Assembly: GCA_021396245.1 (NCBI GenBank)
Contig: WNYE01000026.1
Coordinates: 186,001-250,000 of the forward strand
Direction: 5' to 3'
Length of the DNA stretch: 64,000 bases
From: Sporothrix humicola
Taxonomy: Eukaryota; Ascomycota; Sordariomycetes; Ophiostomatales; Ophiostomataceae
Positions 9,451 through 21,500 of this stretch are shown here, piece after piece (position 1 is the stretch's first letter; each line of letters begins with the position of its first letter). Below the pieces are notes generated by a model. That model saw only the letters and a list, made by a program, of their open reading frames with translations. It did no database searches and was not told the DNA's origin. Both the position numbers and the translations under genes were made by a program.

Positions 9451-12400
9451 TTTCAACATTGCAAAGCCCATGCCCTTTTGATCATAAGATGCACAGCTAT
9501 TCAAATCGAGACTAACATTCAAATATCCCTGAAATGACGATAGATGAGCGACAGCACCTGAAACGATTCCGAGAGGATAGTTGGTTTAGAGTGTGATTTC
9601 ACCAAGGATGTCAACACTGACAAAGAGGAGAGACGAGAGGGAAGGCGAAAAGAACACAACACACACAAAAGAGGGTGTGAATCGGTACCGCCGGGAGGCG
9701 ATGGAGAGAGACGAGTAGGAATGATGTGCAAATCCAACGTCTGAGGGCTCTCGGGCTTTTTTTGTTGTGCTCACTTTGCGCACGGCCGCGAGAAGAGGAG
9801 AAGAGGGGGCGGGGAAGATGACAATGAGCATCGCAGAAAGAAGAAAGACGTTGAACGATACTTGTCGCCTGCCTCGGCTACAGTAGACTGTTTGAGCAGG
9901 CCGTTAGTTTGTTTTCAAACGATTAGCAATTAACTCTTCATTTGGAGAGATGAAGATATGCAGTGACTGGACTGGGTCACGGTCTAGACTTGGATTTGGG
10001 ACGAGGCATCACAAGATAGACTCATCGAGGCGTTTCTAGTCGACAGGGTCTATTTCGTGGTCGTGTAAACTTTTCTTATTTTTCTACCTTTTATTTTTCT
10101 TCTTTCCTCTCCTGCCCAACCTGGATTCTGGCTCTGGCTCTGGCTACGGGCGGCACAAAACGTCATGGCGTGCATCCAGGCCGCGGCCGCATGTTGGTCG
10201 AGAAAGAGGAAGAATAGAAGAAAAAAGAAGAATTAAAGAAAAGAGAAAACAAATCCTGTCGTCCACGTTGGGAACCGTTCATCCCCAAATCTGGTCATTG
10301 GCTGGCTAAATGTGTTTCTTGTCCTGTTCATCGTCTTGACCTGCCGTTTCCTCCCAGGTTTTATAGTGATTACGGGGACGACGTTTGTCTGCGACGACAT
10401 TCTCGGATTTCTGGGAGAGTTCGAGAAACAGAGTTCCACAGAGTTCCATTCGTATCATCGACGCCGCCTGTGTTCGGAATAGACGAGATTCAGATCTCCA
10501 GGATGAAGGACCTCACGACAAGACGACAACACGAGACGATGATCTACAAGGACGTTGTATGTCAAAGGTGACTGCAACTGGTCCACGTGTTGGCGTGCCA
10601 TTTTTCTTCTTCGATGCTGGCGAGGGGGACCAAGGAAGAGATCGATGAAGACTGCTCACGAGATGGAGATGATGGACACAGGCATTTTTCTTTTCTGGGG
10701 GACATCTTGCAAGCATTGTCAGACGAGTAGCAATGCTGCAAAGCAACGATCAGTGCACACTTGTGTGCTCGAGCAGACGCACAGAGTGTGATGAATGTGG
10801 TCAACTGCAGTTGTATGCATCGTGCATCGCCAAAGCCAAAAGGGTCGAGCGTATGCAGTAGCTGACCAAACAAGCCGACAAGGGCAGTTTCACGATAATA
10901 TCTGAAATGAAAGTAATATGTGACTGTCCTGCATGGCAGAGCGATGGGCAGTGAGCACATAATTATTCCTGGCATTCGTGACAGACATATTACTGGCATC
11001 CGTGATATCACAGTCGACAGTCTTGCATGGCCTTTTGCTTTTGCCTCCGTCCTGCATCAAACAATCGAGGCATCGAGCGTTTTGGCTTTGTGAGTGTTGA
11101 TGAACCAATCGCGTTTGTTCAGACGTTGGTCTTTGCATTGTTGTTTCCTCCCGGCGTTTTTCTTTTTAATTCTTTTTGGCTTCTTTTCCCTCCCTCTTCC
11201 CTTTTTGTCGTTTTTGCCTCTTTTCTGTCTCGGTCGTCACACCACGCTGCATGCACCATGCACGCACATGCACTAAACATGGGACCGGGCGGGAGTTGAC
11301 TTGACCACACGACAAAAAGAGCTAAAGAGCTAATGTAGGTCTTACAAAAACAGCCACTTACACGCCAGTGCCAATGCCCGCCCGGCATCCGGACGTGATC
11401 GACACGCCGATACGGATGCTCCCTACCTGCGATGGGAACTAAGAGGAGGCGTGGTGCTAGACGGAGTCTTGTATCGTGCCGACTGACGATGACTTTCGCC
11501 AATTCTCATCTGTTTCTTTTTGATTCCTGTTTCTTCATTCACTCATTGCACTGATAGGCCTGTCCTTGTTGACTTCCGTTTTGATCCTTTGCCAATGCCT
11601 GCCCTGCATCGTCTGCCGTGTCTCCTTCTCAGATTGACTCCCTAGAGATTCCCTCCGCTGCCTGTCCCTGCAATGCTTATTATTCCCTTTGCATCTTAGC
11701 AATGCACTCTGATCTTGTCCGAGTGCCCCTGTCAACAAAACGACAAGATTGTCGACGAGAGAGGATAAGCAATTGTCTAGAAGGGGAAGTGGTATTTTGC
11801 CTCCCACTTGTACTTTGGTCCGGCACTTGTTATCAATATCAAGCATAATCACATTGTCACACTAAGACACTCTACTTTATCCCACGTCGTACGTTGCACT
11901 CTCCCACTCTCCCACTCTCGCTTTCTGTGAATCGGTATTATGCCGGACTGTTTCCAAAGTTGAGGCAACCAGTGTTCTAAAATGGCCAACCCTATCGATG
12001 GACACTATGTTGAGACGAAGACACAATGGTGGGCAGAGTTTGTCACAAAAGTACGCCGTAGAAGTGGCTGGACTCTGTGCGCTTGTGTGCCCGGGTGTGG
12101 CTCGCGTTTCCTCGAACCGGATCGACTGCGAGTGTGGTCGTCACTGTCATTGTCACTGTCTCTTTCTCAACAGTCTTTTTTGACTCGAGCTTTGGGTTTG
12201 GTTTGTGACAGCGCGAATAGCCTATTCAGTCAACCACAAAAGTCGACAGAGAGGAAGCAAGATGAACCATAAACTCGACAAAACCAAGAAAGCGTACAAC
12301 GGTTTGTGGAGATACCAGTCTTTTGAGTCTTCAGGCCTGAGCCGCCCAAACTGAGCCGGCCAGCCTCTTCATTACCAGACTTTCCGTCTCCAAACGGCAG

Positions 12401-13849
12401 TGGTTGGAGTCCAAGCTTTTGTGGCTTTCCTTTTTGGGCCTTTTTGTTTGGGGCCTTGCTGGTCAGGGCGTTGATGGTTGACGGGCGATGGGGCCCTGGG
12501 CAGAACCGCATAAACCAAAAGTCTGGCACCGTGGGCTGGGGGAGGAGCAAAAGAGGAGGGGAAGACACAGAGGAGAAGACTGGGGTATTTACTTTAAAAC
12601 CAAAGACTGCGAAACAGAGGGGAAGACGGAGGATGAGAAGTAAAAACGAGGGGCAGGTTAGCCACAGAAAAAAGGGCTGTGACGGTGATGCTTGTTGACA
12701 TGGAGAGGATTTATGGAGAGGATTGTCCGGCAGAATGTGTCGAACTTGTTTCCCCCCCACATCCGACCCAAGAACATCGTGACAATGGTGAGAACAGGAC
12801 ACGACAGGACACTGAAGATGAAAACAGAAGGGGCGGGGCCTCGTCAAAGACGGCTTGATGCCGAACCGTTCGTGAATACCAGAGAAAAGAGAGAAAATGT
12901 AAAGAAAAAAGACAACGAAAAAGATGCATAAAATGGTTGTTGACGGCAGACGACGACAGTGCAGACGGCGTAGGATACGACGACGGTTCAATGGCTGTGG
13001 ATATGGATATGGACATAGCCGTTGTTGACGTTGACCGCCTGCTTAATATGGATGTAGTTCGGAGTCTCATGTTTGGTACGAGAGGCTGGTGTTCATGTTG
13101 GCCCATGCTGGCCCATGTTGACTGTTGGTTCGTGCCTCTTTTTTGCTTCACCGCCCGTGTCAAAGCCACTTTTTCATACAGATGGAGACGGACGACACTT
13201 TGTTGGTCGCCCTTTCGTACGAGACGGAACGGAGTACAATGTGGCTGGCTGCAACAATGGCTCTGTCCCGTTTTGGTTATTTTGGGTGCAGCAAAATATA
13301 ACAGAAATTGTGCTGCATCTGGCATGCCTGCAGTGTTACTCGACTGACATGTCGTACGGGTACAAAACAAGCACAAGAACAAATACGGAGGACGGAGGAC
13401 GGAGTACTCGTACAGAACACAAGCACAAAAAGGACAGCACAACCGAGTCGACTTTTGTCGACTTTCTTTGCAATCTCCCGCACATGCATCGGGCGGCTTT
13501 GCCGTCCCACCGCGTCCGGCCGGCGTTTATGAAAAACACACTTGTCTCCAGTAGTTGAAGAAGAAAGAAGAAAAGAAAGGGGATACTGTGTGCGTCTGTG
13601 TGTACACTTTTTTTGACGCTTCTGGCTTCTAGAACTGCAACAGGAAACAAACTTGGAAGAAAAGGGAATGGGCAGATGACTGGAGGCGCAACCAAGACGG
13701 AAGAAGCCCGGACGCCGGACGGACGTTTCTTCTTCCTTTTTCTCCCTTTTTTCTCTCTTCCTCTTTTTGATGTTATGTTCAAGGCGGGACCAACCCCTTG
13801 TCATCAAACTGGTGACGGACAAGGCAAGTCGAGTGCAAACTGAGACATG

Positions 13850-14765
13850 CGACGCAAAGAAGAAGGAAAGAAGACGAGGAAGAAGCAAGAAAAGAAGGAA
13901 AGAAAGCAACAAAACTGCAACGTCAAGAACACAGCGAAACAAGGAAGAAAGGGAAGAAAATGGCAAAAAGAGAGACAACTGACAACTGACGACAGACAAC
14001 AGTCAAAAAGAAAGCATATTTGCACTTGCACTGCAACGGAAGAGATCCTGCAGAAGATGAAAAATAACCGATAGAGAATAGGGGAAGAAGACAGGAGGAG
14101 CTTGCTTGTCTCGTTATGTCGATATCCCGACTGATGCTCCGTATCTCGTTGTATCTCACCGTCGTACGGAGTACCACCATCGACATTGTCGTGATGAAAG
14201 GAGCGAGGCTTGTCAGGAGCTTCCTGTTCCTCTTCCTGCCCTTCCACAGCTCAGAGCTCCCAAAAGAGACACCTGCCACCTGCCGCCTCCACAAAAAAGG
14301 CTCGGGCCTCTCAATACTGGAGCCATTCGGTCGTTTGGGGGGCACTTGGGGACCACTGGGGACCGCTGGGAACCACCAAAAGCACGACGCAAGGGGCACA
14401 CGCCCAGGCCAAGACTGCCGTTACGACCGCTAATTGGCCCGTGACATCCTGACAGTGGCAATTGAAGGGGAGGAAAAAGGAAGGAAAAGGCAGGCTCGAC
14501 AGGATATCTCACAAAAAGGTGTGTTTGTGCGTCGTTAGGTCATTTCGGTGGCAAGGCTTGTGTTCCTTTTTGCTGTCAGTGCTTTGGTGGTGTGGTCTGG
14601 GGGATGTTCGATGCAAGGGAGGAAGGAAAGCCTGGAGGGAAGCAGGGAAGGAGGAGGCTGGCCGGCGGAAGCCCGGCGAGGGAGGAAAGAGCAGGAGGGA
14701 GGGTAGGAGAGAACGAGAGAAAAAGGAAAGAACGACAATGTGAGGAGACGAGGAAAGAACAAGAA
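13850..14765 (-). promoter_or_regulatory. Purine-rich tracts resembling a minus-strand leader
   Basis: At 13850-13990 and 14460-14765 the plus strand is almost all A/G. Several minus-strand genes in this window show the same purine richness just upstream of their starts. By analogy a minus-strand transcript may begin here, but no gene follows that I can recognise. Composition is the only evidence. Confidence 0.2.
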
Positions 14766-17239
14766 CAATGCCCATATGGAATGGAATACGTCGTCGTACA
14801 TTGGCAGGTGCGAACGGCTATCTCCCTCCAAGATCTCCAATTCTCAGAATGAGACACGCACCTCACTCTCCCACAACGGCCATGTCTATCTCTGTCTATC
14901 CCTCGCGCGTCGTTGGTCCTCGTCGCGTGCCGTCGCAGGTCGTCTAAGAAAGACAAAACGACAAAAAAAGAGACCAGAGGCAAAAACTACCGACGGCAGC
15001 GGGTAAGGCCCGGGCTCCTCTTGACAGTCGAGACAAGTCTCCATCGCTGTCCCCATCTCCATCTCCAGGATGTTCTTCCTTTTGCTGTGAGATGTTTGTT
15101 GCGAAATAACGATCTTCGACCTGCTCACCGGAAGACGACTCCATCCTCGAACGGTCCACCTGGAAAAGACAAAAAAGACAGGCATTCGACAGGCATGTCA
15201 TTTGTCAACAGACAGTTTCTTTGAGAAGACTGACACTAGAGACCCTCCAGCATCCCTTCATCTCAAACGGTAGACGCAGAGGCGACAAAACAGGCGCGTG
15301 TCTCACACTCTATTCCAGCCATGCTCGATGCTTGATGTTTGACACGCTTTTATCGCAACTAGCAGAAACGGTCTATCAGCTAATGTATGCTCTTTAGAAA
15401 ACGCCCCTAAAACCCCCCTAAAACGGTTATCATGGCCTGGAACACGTTCGCGCTTTCCCTGACAGCTGGGCTGCTAGCTTGTCTTGTGCAAAAGCAAAAC
15501 GCCACAACGCCCAGAAGGCGCAAACGGTCACTTTTTGGCGAGCCGTTTGTTCTTTCCTTTTTTGCAGTCCCAGCATGCTGGTTTGACGCTCTTGCCAGTA
15601 TTAACATATATTAAGCTCCGTCCGCCTGCATCATGTAATTTATTCTCACAGAGTGAACTGCATATAAATACGTCGACGTCGACGCTCTGTCACTCGTGCT
15701 CATTTATCGCCTGCAGCGCCTGCATCCGCGAAATCAAACTGTCACCCGTTTTTGAAGCTCAAGAGCTGCGCTTCGTCCTCGGCGCCGTTGGTCAACGGTC
15801 TCCTTTCCGTTGCGCGCTAGCACCACCACTGCACGCCCAAACAAGCAAGAGCAATCTGGGTCAATGTCGAGAGTGTGCAAATGGAAAGAGACGAAGAGGG
15901 AAGACCCACCGCGCTAGGGCTGCCCACCCCTGGCCTGGGCCCCTGCCCCTGGCCCCGGTCGCTTTTTCTCTTTTCTCTTTGCTCTTTTCGGACCCCTGTC
16001 CCCCTTTGCTCTCAGTTGCGCCCCTTTTCAAGAGCAGCGTTTTTGACTGCTGGTCTTCTTTCATCCACACACACATTGACGACGAATTGCAAGCGATTCT
16101 GCGTTTTTATCGACATCTTGCCTGCCAGAAAGTGAAGGCCCGATCGTGACAATCCTGGTCGTTCCTGCCTCTTTCTCTTCTTGCCTCACTCTCCCTGTCC
16201 TGAAGGCGGCCCTCACATGCAAATATCTCAGGAAAGACTGCTCCTCGAAGCTCTGTGCAAATAGATGTGCCCTCCCTCAGCACCCGCCTGTAACCGTAAC
16301 TTCACTGCTGCAACCCGCACCTTCCCATCGCATGCAGCGTAGCATCGTCGCTCCTTCCCTCGTCCTCTCCTTCTCTGCCCCTATCGCCTCTGCGCGCGCG
16401 CTCCTTCCGGAAGTGACTCTGGAATTGTGCTCTTTCTGTTTTCAGTGCTGTGTTGTTGTGTTGTTTTGGTGTTTTGGCATCGACAGTCGTCTTCGTAGCT
16501 CTCCCCTTTTCTTGCTTTTGGACGACCTCGCTTTTCTTGTCCCGCCAGTCTGTTTGCTGGCATTCTCCCTTGCATCTTGTATGCCGACGACATATCATAT
16601 TCCACGACATCTTTGCGTGAGAGGCATTGTATCCTCTGCTCTTTTTCTATTTATCAACATCGACCACTGCTGATGTCCACTGGGTCCCCTGTCATCTCCA
16701 GTTCGGCCATCGTCCACCCGCCCAATACCCTTCATCTTGACCCCTTTTCTTAACCTTTTTACCTTTCTCTGGGCTCTTGTCCGTTTTGCTCGACTATTCC
16801 CATTCTGTTTATCTCTCGCCCCAAAACGAGCCTTCGCGCCGGCCCCGACTCCAAAGCCTCCACTACTGACAATACCCTGGTCAACCTGGCCAAAAGAGCA
16901 AAGGTCCCCTGGTCCTTTGGATGCACGAAAAACGACCAAAAGACGTGCTTCGACGCGTCCAAAAAGCTGTAATTTGCGCTTTCAACGCATCCCCTCACCA
17001 ATCGCCCCCCAAGATTTCCCTCGTTTTTCTCGTCGGTCCCTCGTTTCTTTTCCTCGCGCGGCGCGACACCCTGGTCGCAATCAAAATATTTCAGGAGCGT
17101 GCAGAGCACCGTAAGTAAAACACACAGAGTCCACCGTTCGTCTGCCCACTCGTGGAAGTCCACTTCAGAGTCCACCGCCCAGCTCCCAGCTTGACAGTTG
17201 GATGGGTCTCCGTTTTGACTTTTTTTGACTGGTGGCTCT

Positions 17240-18120
17240 GGCGCACTTTGGCTTTGGTCTCTTTTCCTCTTTTTCCCTCTTTGGGTATCCATCCACACCC
17301 CATCCCAGAAACGAGAACCCTCGTCTCTCCCCTATTTTCCTTTTCCCGCGTCCCCAGAACCAGACACATGGGGCGTGTCCTCCCTTTTCTGCCACTCTTT
17401 TTCTCTGCTCTCCGTTGAAAGTCTTCTGTGCTGGTGGTTCCTTTCTGCCACCTCAAATTTTATTTCCCGTGTGGTGGAACTTCCTTTCTGGTGTCATTGT
17501 TCGCTTTTCCTGTGGTATCTTTTGGGTCGTCTTGGTCTTTTTCTGGGGGCCTTTTCGTTTGTTTCTCAAAATTGGTCCATTCTCCTCCCACACACGCCCC
17601 CCTTTTTTTCTTTCTTTTTTGTTTCCCTCACCCACTTTCCACTTTCCTCTTCGTTTTCGATTTGGTCCTTGGACCTTTTGTCTTTCTCATCCTCGTCGTC
17701 GCCAGTTTTTTCTTCCTCTCTCCAGAGCATGAATCTTACACGACTGGCTCGCCAAACAGAGGAAGAGGATTAGGACAAACCTCGAATCACACAACCACAA
17801 ATCACAAATCTAATATCCCGTCCCAGGACACACCACACACACCCACGACGTTCACGAATTATCTCTTTTTACCCGCGCGACAACACAGCTTCGCCGGCTG
17901 GGTTTGATGTTCTTCTTTCCTGTTCGAATGACCTTGAGACCATAAGGATCCGCCGACCCCTTTTCCCGTCTCTTTCGTCTCTTGTCGCCTTCGTCTGTTC
18001 GACTTTCAGTTCCTCGCTTTCTGCCGCCTTTTCTCGTTTTCCCGCGCTCGCGATCGCCAGTTTTCCCGTTTCGTTTTTCGGTCTTCGCATATCGTTCTTC
18101 GTTCTTCTTTTCCTTCTCGA
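17240..18120 (+). promoter_or_regulatory. Pyrimidine-rich promoter/leader region of the kinesin gene
   Basis: Long C/T-rich runs on the coding strand, densest at 17240-17740 and 17960-18120, lie within 1.3 kb upstream of the kinesin ATG. Such tracts commonly surround transcription starts in filamentous fungi. The exact start site cannot be read from the sequence. Confidence 0.4.
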
Positions 18121-18424
18121 AGTTTGCAATCTTGTTTAGCCAGACCAAGCCTTGGTTCCCGACTTTCTGGATTCTTACTCTCATTCGCAAATTCTTGGAT
18201 GCTCTCGTTCCTGCATTAAAGCATTGCCGCAGTGAAATTCGATTCGTCTTAATTCCCTGCTGTTATCCTCCACACACAACCGTCAGCTTGGTTTTCCCCC
18301 CTATCGGCAAAAAAGGAGTGCGCGCCAACAATACAAACACAACCATCAACAAATAGAACGCTCCCACAAATCAAGGACCACCCAATACCGCTCGAGGAAG
18401 GGACGCGCCGCCAACGCATCTCCT

Positions 18425-18536
18425 TTGCCTCTGCGGCTCCACGCGGGTTGGCTCAATCGAAGTCGAAGCAGCCTTTTACTTCTGCCTACTATTCGCCCCT
18501 CGTTCAAATATAGAGCGCCCACGAGTCTAAATAGCC
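18425..18536 (+). promoter_or_regulatory. 5' leader segment with an upstream ATG overlapping the kinesin start
   Basis: An ATG at 18425 lies 112 bases before the kinesin ATG, in another frame, and meets no stop before it. If it is in the mRNA, this upstream reading frame would overlap the main start and could dampen translation. Whether transcription starts upstream of 18425 is unknown. Confidence 0.3.
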
Positions 18537-21500
18537 ATGGAGCCCCCCGTCGCGTCGGCAGCGCCCGCCGCGTCCGCCTCCTCCATACCCTCCGCAATCG
18601 ACACTCACGGACACCACCTCCCGTCCTCAAATCTGCCACAATCGCCAGCCTCGCCGGGCCTGCCTCGGCCCATGAGCGTCATGGTCCGCCCCTCGCCCAG
18701 AAGCAACAGCCGCATGAGCGTCGGCAGCAAAAATGGCGGCAGCCGTGCATCCGACGAAGATGGTCGCACGTCTGTCAAAGTTGGTACGTTTTTGTCTTTT
18801 GTCCTCGCTTCGCTCGTGATCGTAGTGCGATATTTTCAATTTTTTACTCATTTTACTAACACGCATATTAGCTGTCCGCGTTCGCCCACCATTAAGACCA
18901 ACCGATCCTGGCTATGAACTCATCCCCCAGCGCTTCCAGCGCTCCATGGTCCAGGTCAACTCCGACACAAGCATATCCATCGACTCACCACAGGGCCGCA
19001 AGCTCTTCGTCTTTGACCGCGTCTTCAGCCCCGAAGTAACCCAGGACGGCGTTTGGGACTACCTGACCGACAGCGTCAACGCATTTACCACGGGCTACAA
19101 TGTCTCGCTCCTTGCCTACGGCCAGTCCGGTGCCGGCAAATCCTACACCATGGGCACGTCCGGCCCGACCGAGCAGGGTGACCCCGAAATCATGGGTACG
19201 TATTTTTTTGATGAGCCTTTTCAGCTTTTCACATGCGCCTTCTTTCCCCTCATCTTGAATCATCTCGATTTTTATGTGCTCCTTGAGCAAATTGATTTTG
19301 CGCTCCCCACATCCGCCACATTCCTGACAGCGAATCCTGGACTAACTCATTTAAACAGGCGTCATTCCACGAGCCGCTGCGGCGCTGTTTGAGAAACTCG
19401 AAGGCGCCAAGACGAACAGCAACCGTAACTCCATGTCTCATCTTCGTGCGCCCAAGGGCTACGGCGCAAGCCAGGCCACGCCTCGCGCCGACAAGACCTG
19501 GTCCCTCAAAGCCACCTACGTAGAGATTTACAACGAGCAGCTTCGTGACCTGCTCATCCCCGAGAACGTGCCCACCCACGAGCGCGCCAATGTCACCATT
19601 CGTGAGGATGTCAAGGGCAACATTATTCTTACCGGCCTGCACCAGGTCGAGATCAACTCCGTCGAGGATCTGCTGAGCGCCCTCAACTTCGGCTCGACGC
19701 TGCGTCAAACCGATGCCACGGCTATCAATGCACGGTCGTCGCGTTCGCATGCTGTTTTTAGCTTGAACCTTGTCCAGCGCAAGAACGGCTTCCAGTCCAC
19801 CAAGGCGGAGAAGCGCATGTCTGTCCCGCTCGAGGCCATGACTGGCACAGAGTCTTTTGTTACCGTCGACAGCAAGTTCCACTTTGTCGATTTAGCCGGT
19901 AGTGAACGCCTCAAGAACACGGGCGCCCAGGGCGAGCGCGCCAAAGAGGGTATCTCCATCAACGCAGGTCTTGCTGCGCTGGGCAAAGTGATCTCTCAGC
20001 TGTCCTCGCGCCAGCAAGGATCCCATGTCTCCTACCGCGACTCCCGCCTCACCCGTCTGTTGCAGGACTCGCTCGGCGGCAATGCCATCACCTACATGAT
20101 TGCGTGTGTGACGCCGGCCGAGTTTCATCTCAGCGAGACTCTGAACACTGTCCAGTACGCCCAGCGCGCCCGTGCCATCCAGAGCAAGCCGCGCATCCAG
20201 CAGGTCGAGGAGGGCGACAAGCAGGCCATCATCGACCGTCTCAAGGCGGAAGTTGCCTTTTTGCGCGAGCAGATTCGCAGCGCTGCGTCCAACAACAGCC
20301 CTGGCGAGCGCCGTGTCATGTCTGCGACGGAGCGGTCCGAGCGCCAGGGTGAGCGGGAAGTCGAGATGCAAAACGCCCTGCTCGACGCCCAGGAGAACTA
20401 CACGGCCCTCAGCCAGCGGCACGCAAAGCTTATTGCCGAGATGGCCAAGGCGCGCGATATTGAGGCGGCCGAGTCCCAGCAGCACCAAATGGCAGAGGCA
20501 GAGGCGGGCGAGGACAGTGCCACCGAGCGGCTAAATCGCTCCAACACTTTTGCCCACGCGGTGGAGCAGGTCGTGCTCGAGTATGAAAAGACCATCCAGT
20601 CGCTCGAGCAGTCGCTGTCAAACACCCGCGCTACTCTTTCCAACACAGAAACCAGCCTGCTGGAAAAAGAGTCCAAATGCGCCTACGCCGAAACCATCAA
20701 CACCCAGCTCCAGGCACGTCTGCAGAAGCTGATGGACCGCGAAGCCAACACCGAAAGCTATCTCCATGACCTCGAGTCCAAGCTCGACGGCCACACCTCG
20801 GGCGAAGAGAAGAATGCCACCATCATTGTCGAGCTGCGCAAGGAGATTGCCCGCATCCGCGAAAATGAGGCCACCTGCGAAGACTACATCTCGACCCTCG
20901 AGGAACGCCTCGCCGAGGCCGACCAGGATGCCGAGCTGATGCAGCGCGAGATTGACCGCCTCGAGCAGGTCGTCGAGCGCCAGCGCAGCCTGGGCAAGCT
21001 CGACTCGCTCCTCTACGAGCTCGACCACATGCAGCAGGCGGACGGCAGCGCTGGCCCAGGCATCACATCTGGTGTTGACGCTCTCGAGGGTGCCGTCAAC
21101 GGCAACGGCGCTGCCCCCAACGGTATTGGCCACGGCCACCGCCGCACGGCCAGCCGCAAGATTGGCGAGCACCACTCGCGCAGCCTGAGCCATGTTAGCC
21201 GCCACAGCCATAGCCACAGCCACAGCACCGACGTCATCCCCGAAGAGGAGGACGGCGAGGGTCTGGAGGCTGGCGCCACCCGCGAGATTGACGCGACCAT
21301 CGAGGAGGAGGGCGTCGAGCAGGAGGCCGCTGTCGAGGGCGAGGAGAAGGCGCAGAACGGTGACGTCGATGTTGAGGTCGCTGCCGACGCTAATGCCGAC
21401 GCTGAGACGGCCGAGGCCACGACTCCCGAGGAGACCAACGGTACACAAAAGACTGTTACGCCTCGCCCGTCGCAGGCCTCGCTGCACGCCACTAAGCGCT

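Larger units (their letters stand above)
9451..18424. other. Gene-poor stretch of about 9 kb
   Basis: Open frames here are short or made of low-complexity translated purine/pyrimidine tracts; none shows a domain I recognise, a run of GC3-biased codons, or frames joined by plausible introns. Contents: a purine-rich plus strand at 9600-9720 (upstream of the Swd3-like gene), a TCTGGC triplicate at 10127-10144, strongly purine-rich plus strand at 13850-13990 and 14460-14765, and pyrimidine-rich plus strand from about 15950 that intensifies at 17240-18120 upstream of the kinesin. A species-specific gene or non-coding transcript cannot be excluded. Confidence 0.5.

Noticed and set aside
12230..13999. 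Three minus-strand frames of 240-253 codons in the first gene-poor stretch
   Set aside because: Phe/Leu/Ser-rich translations of pyrimidine tracts without similarity, codon bias or joining introns; kept only as possible transcript territory.
15484..16149. 221-codon plus-strand frame upstream of the kinesin
   Set aside because: Cys/Pro/Ser-rich with no domain and random-looking codon use.
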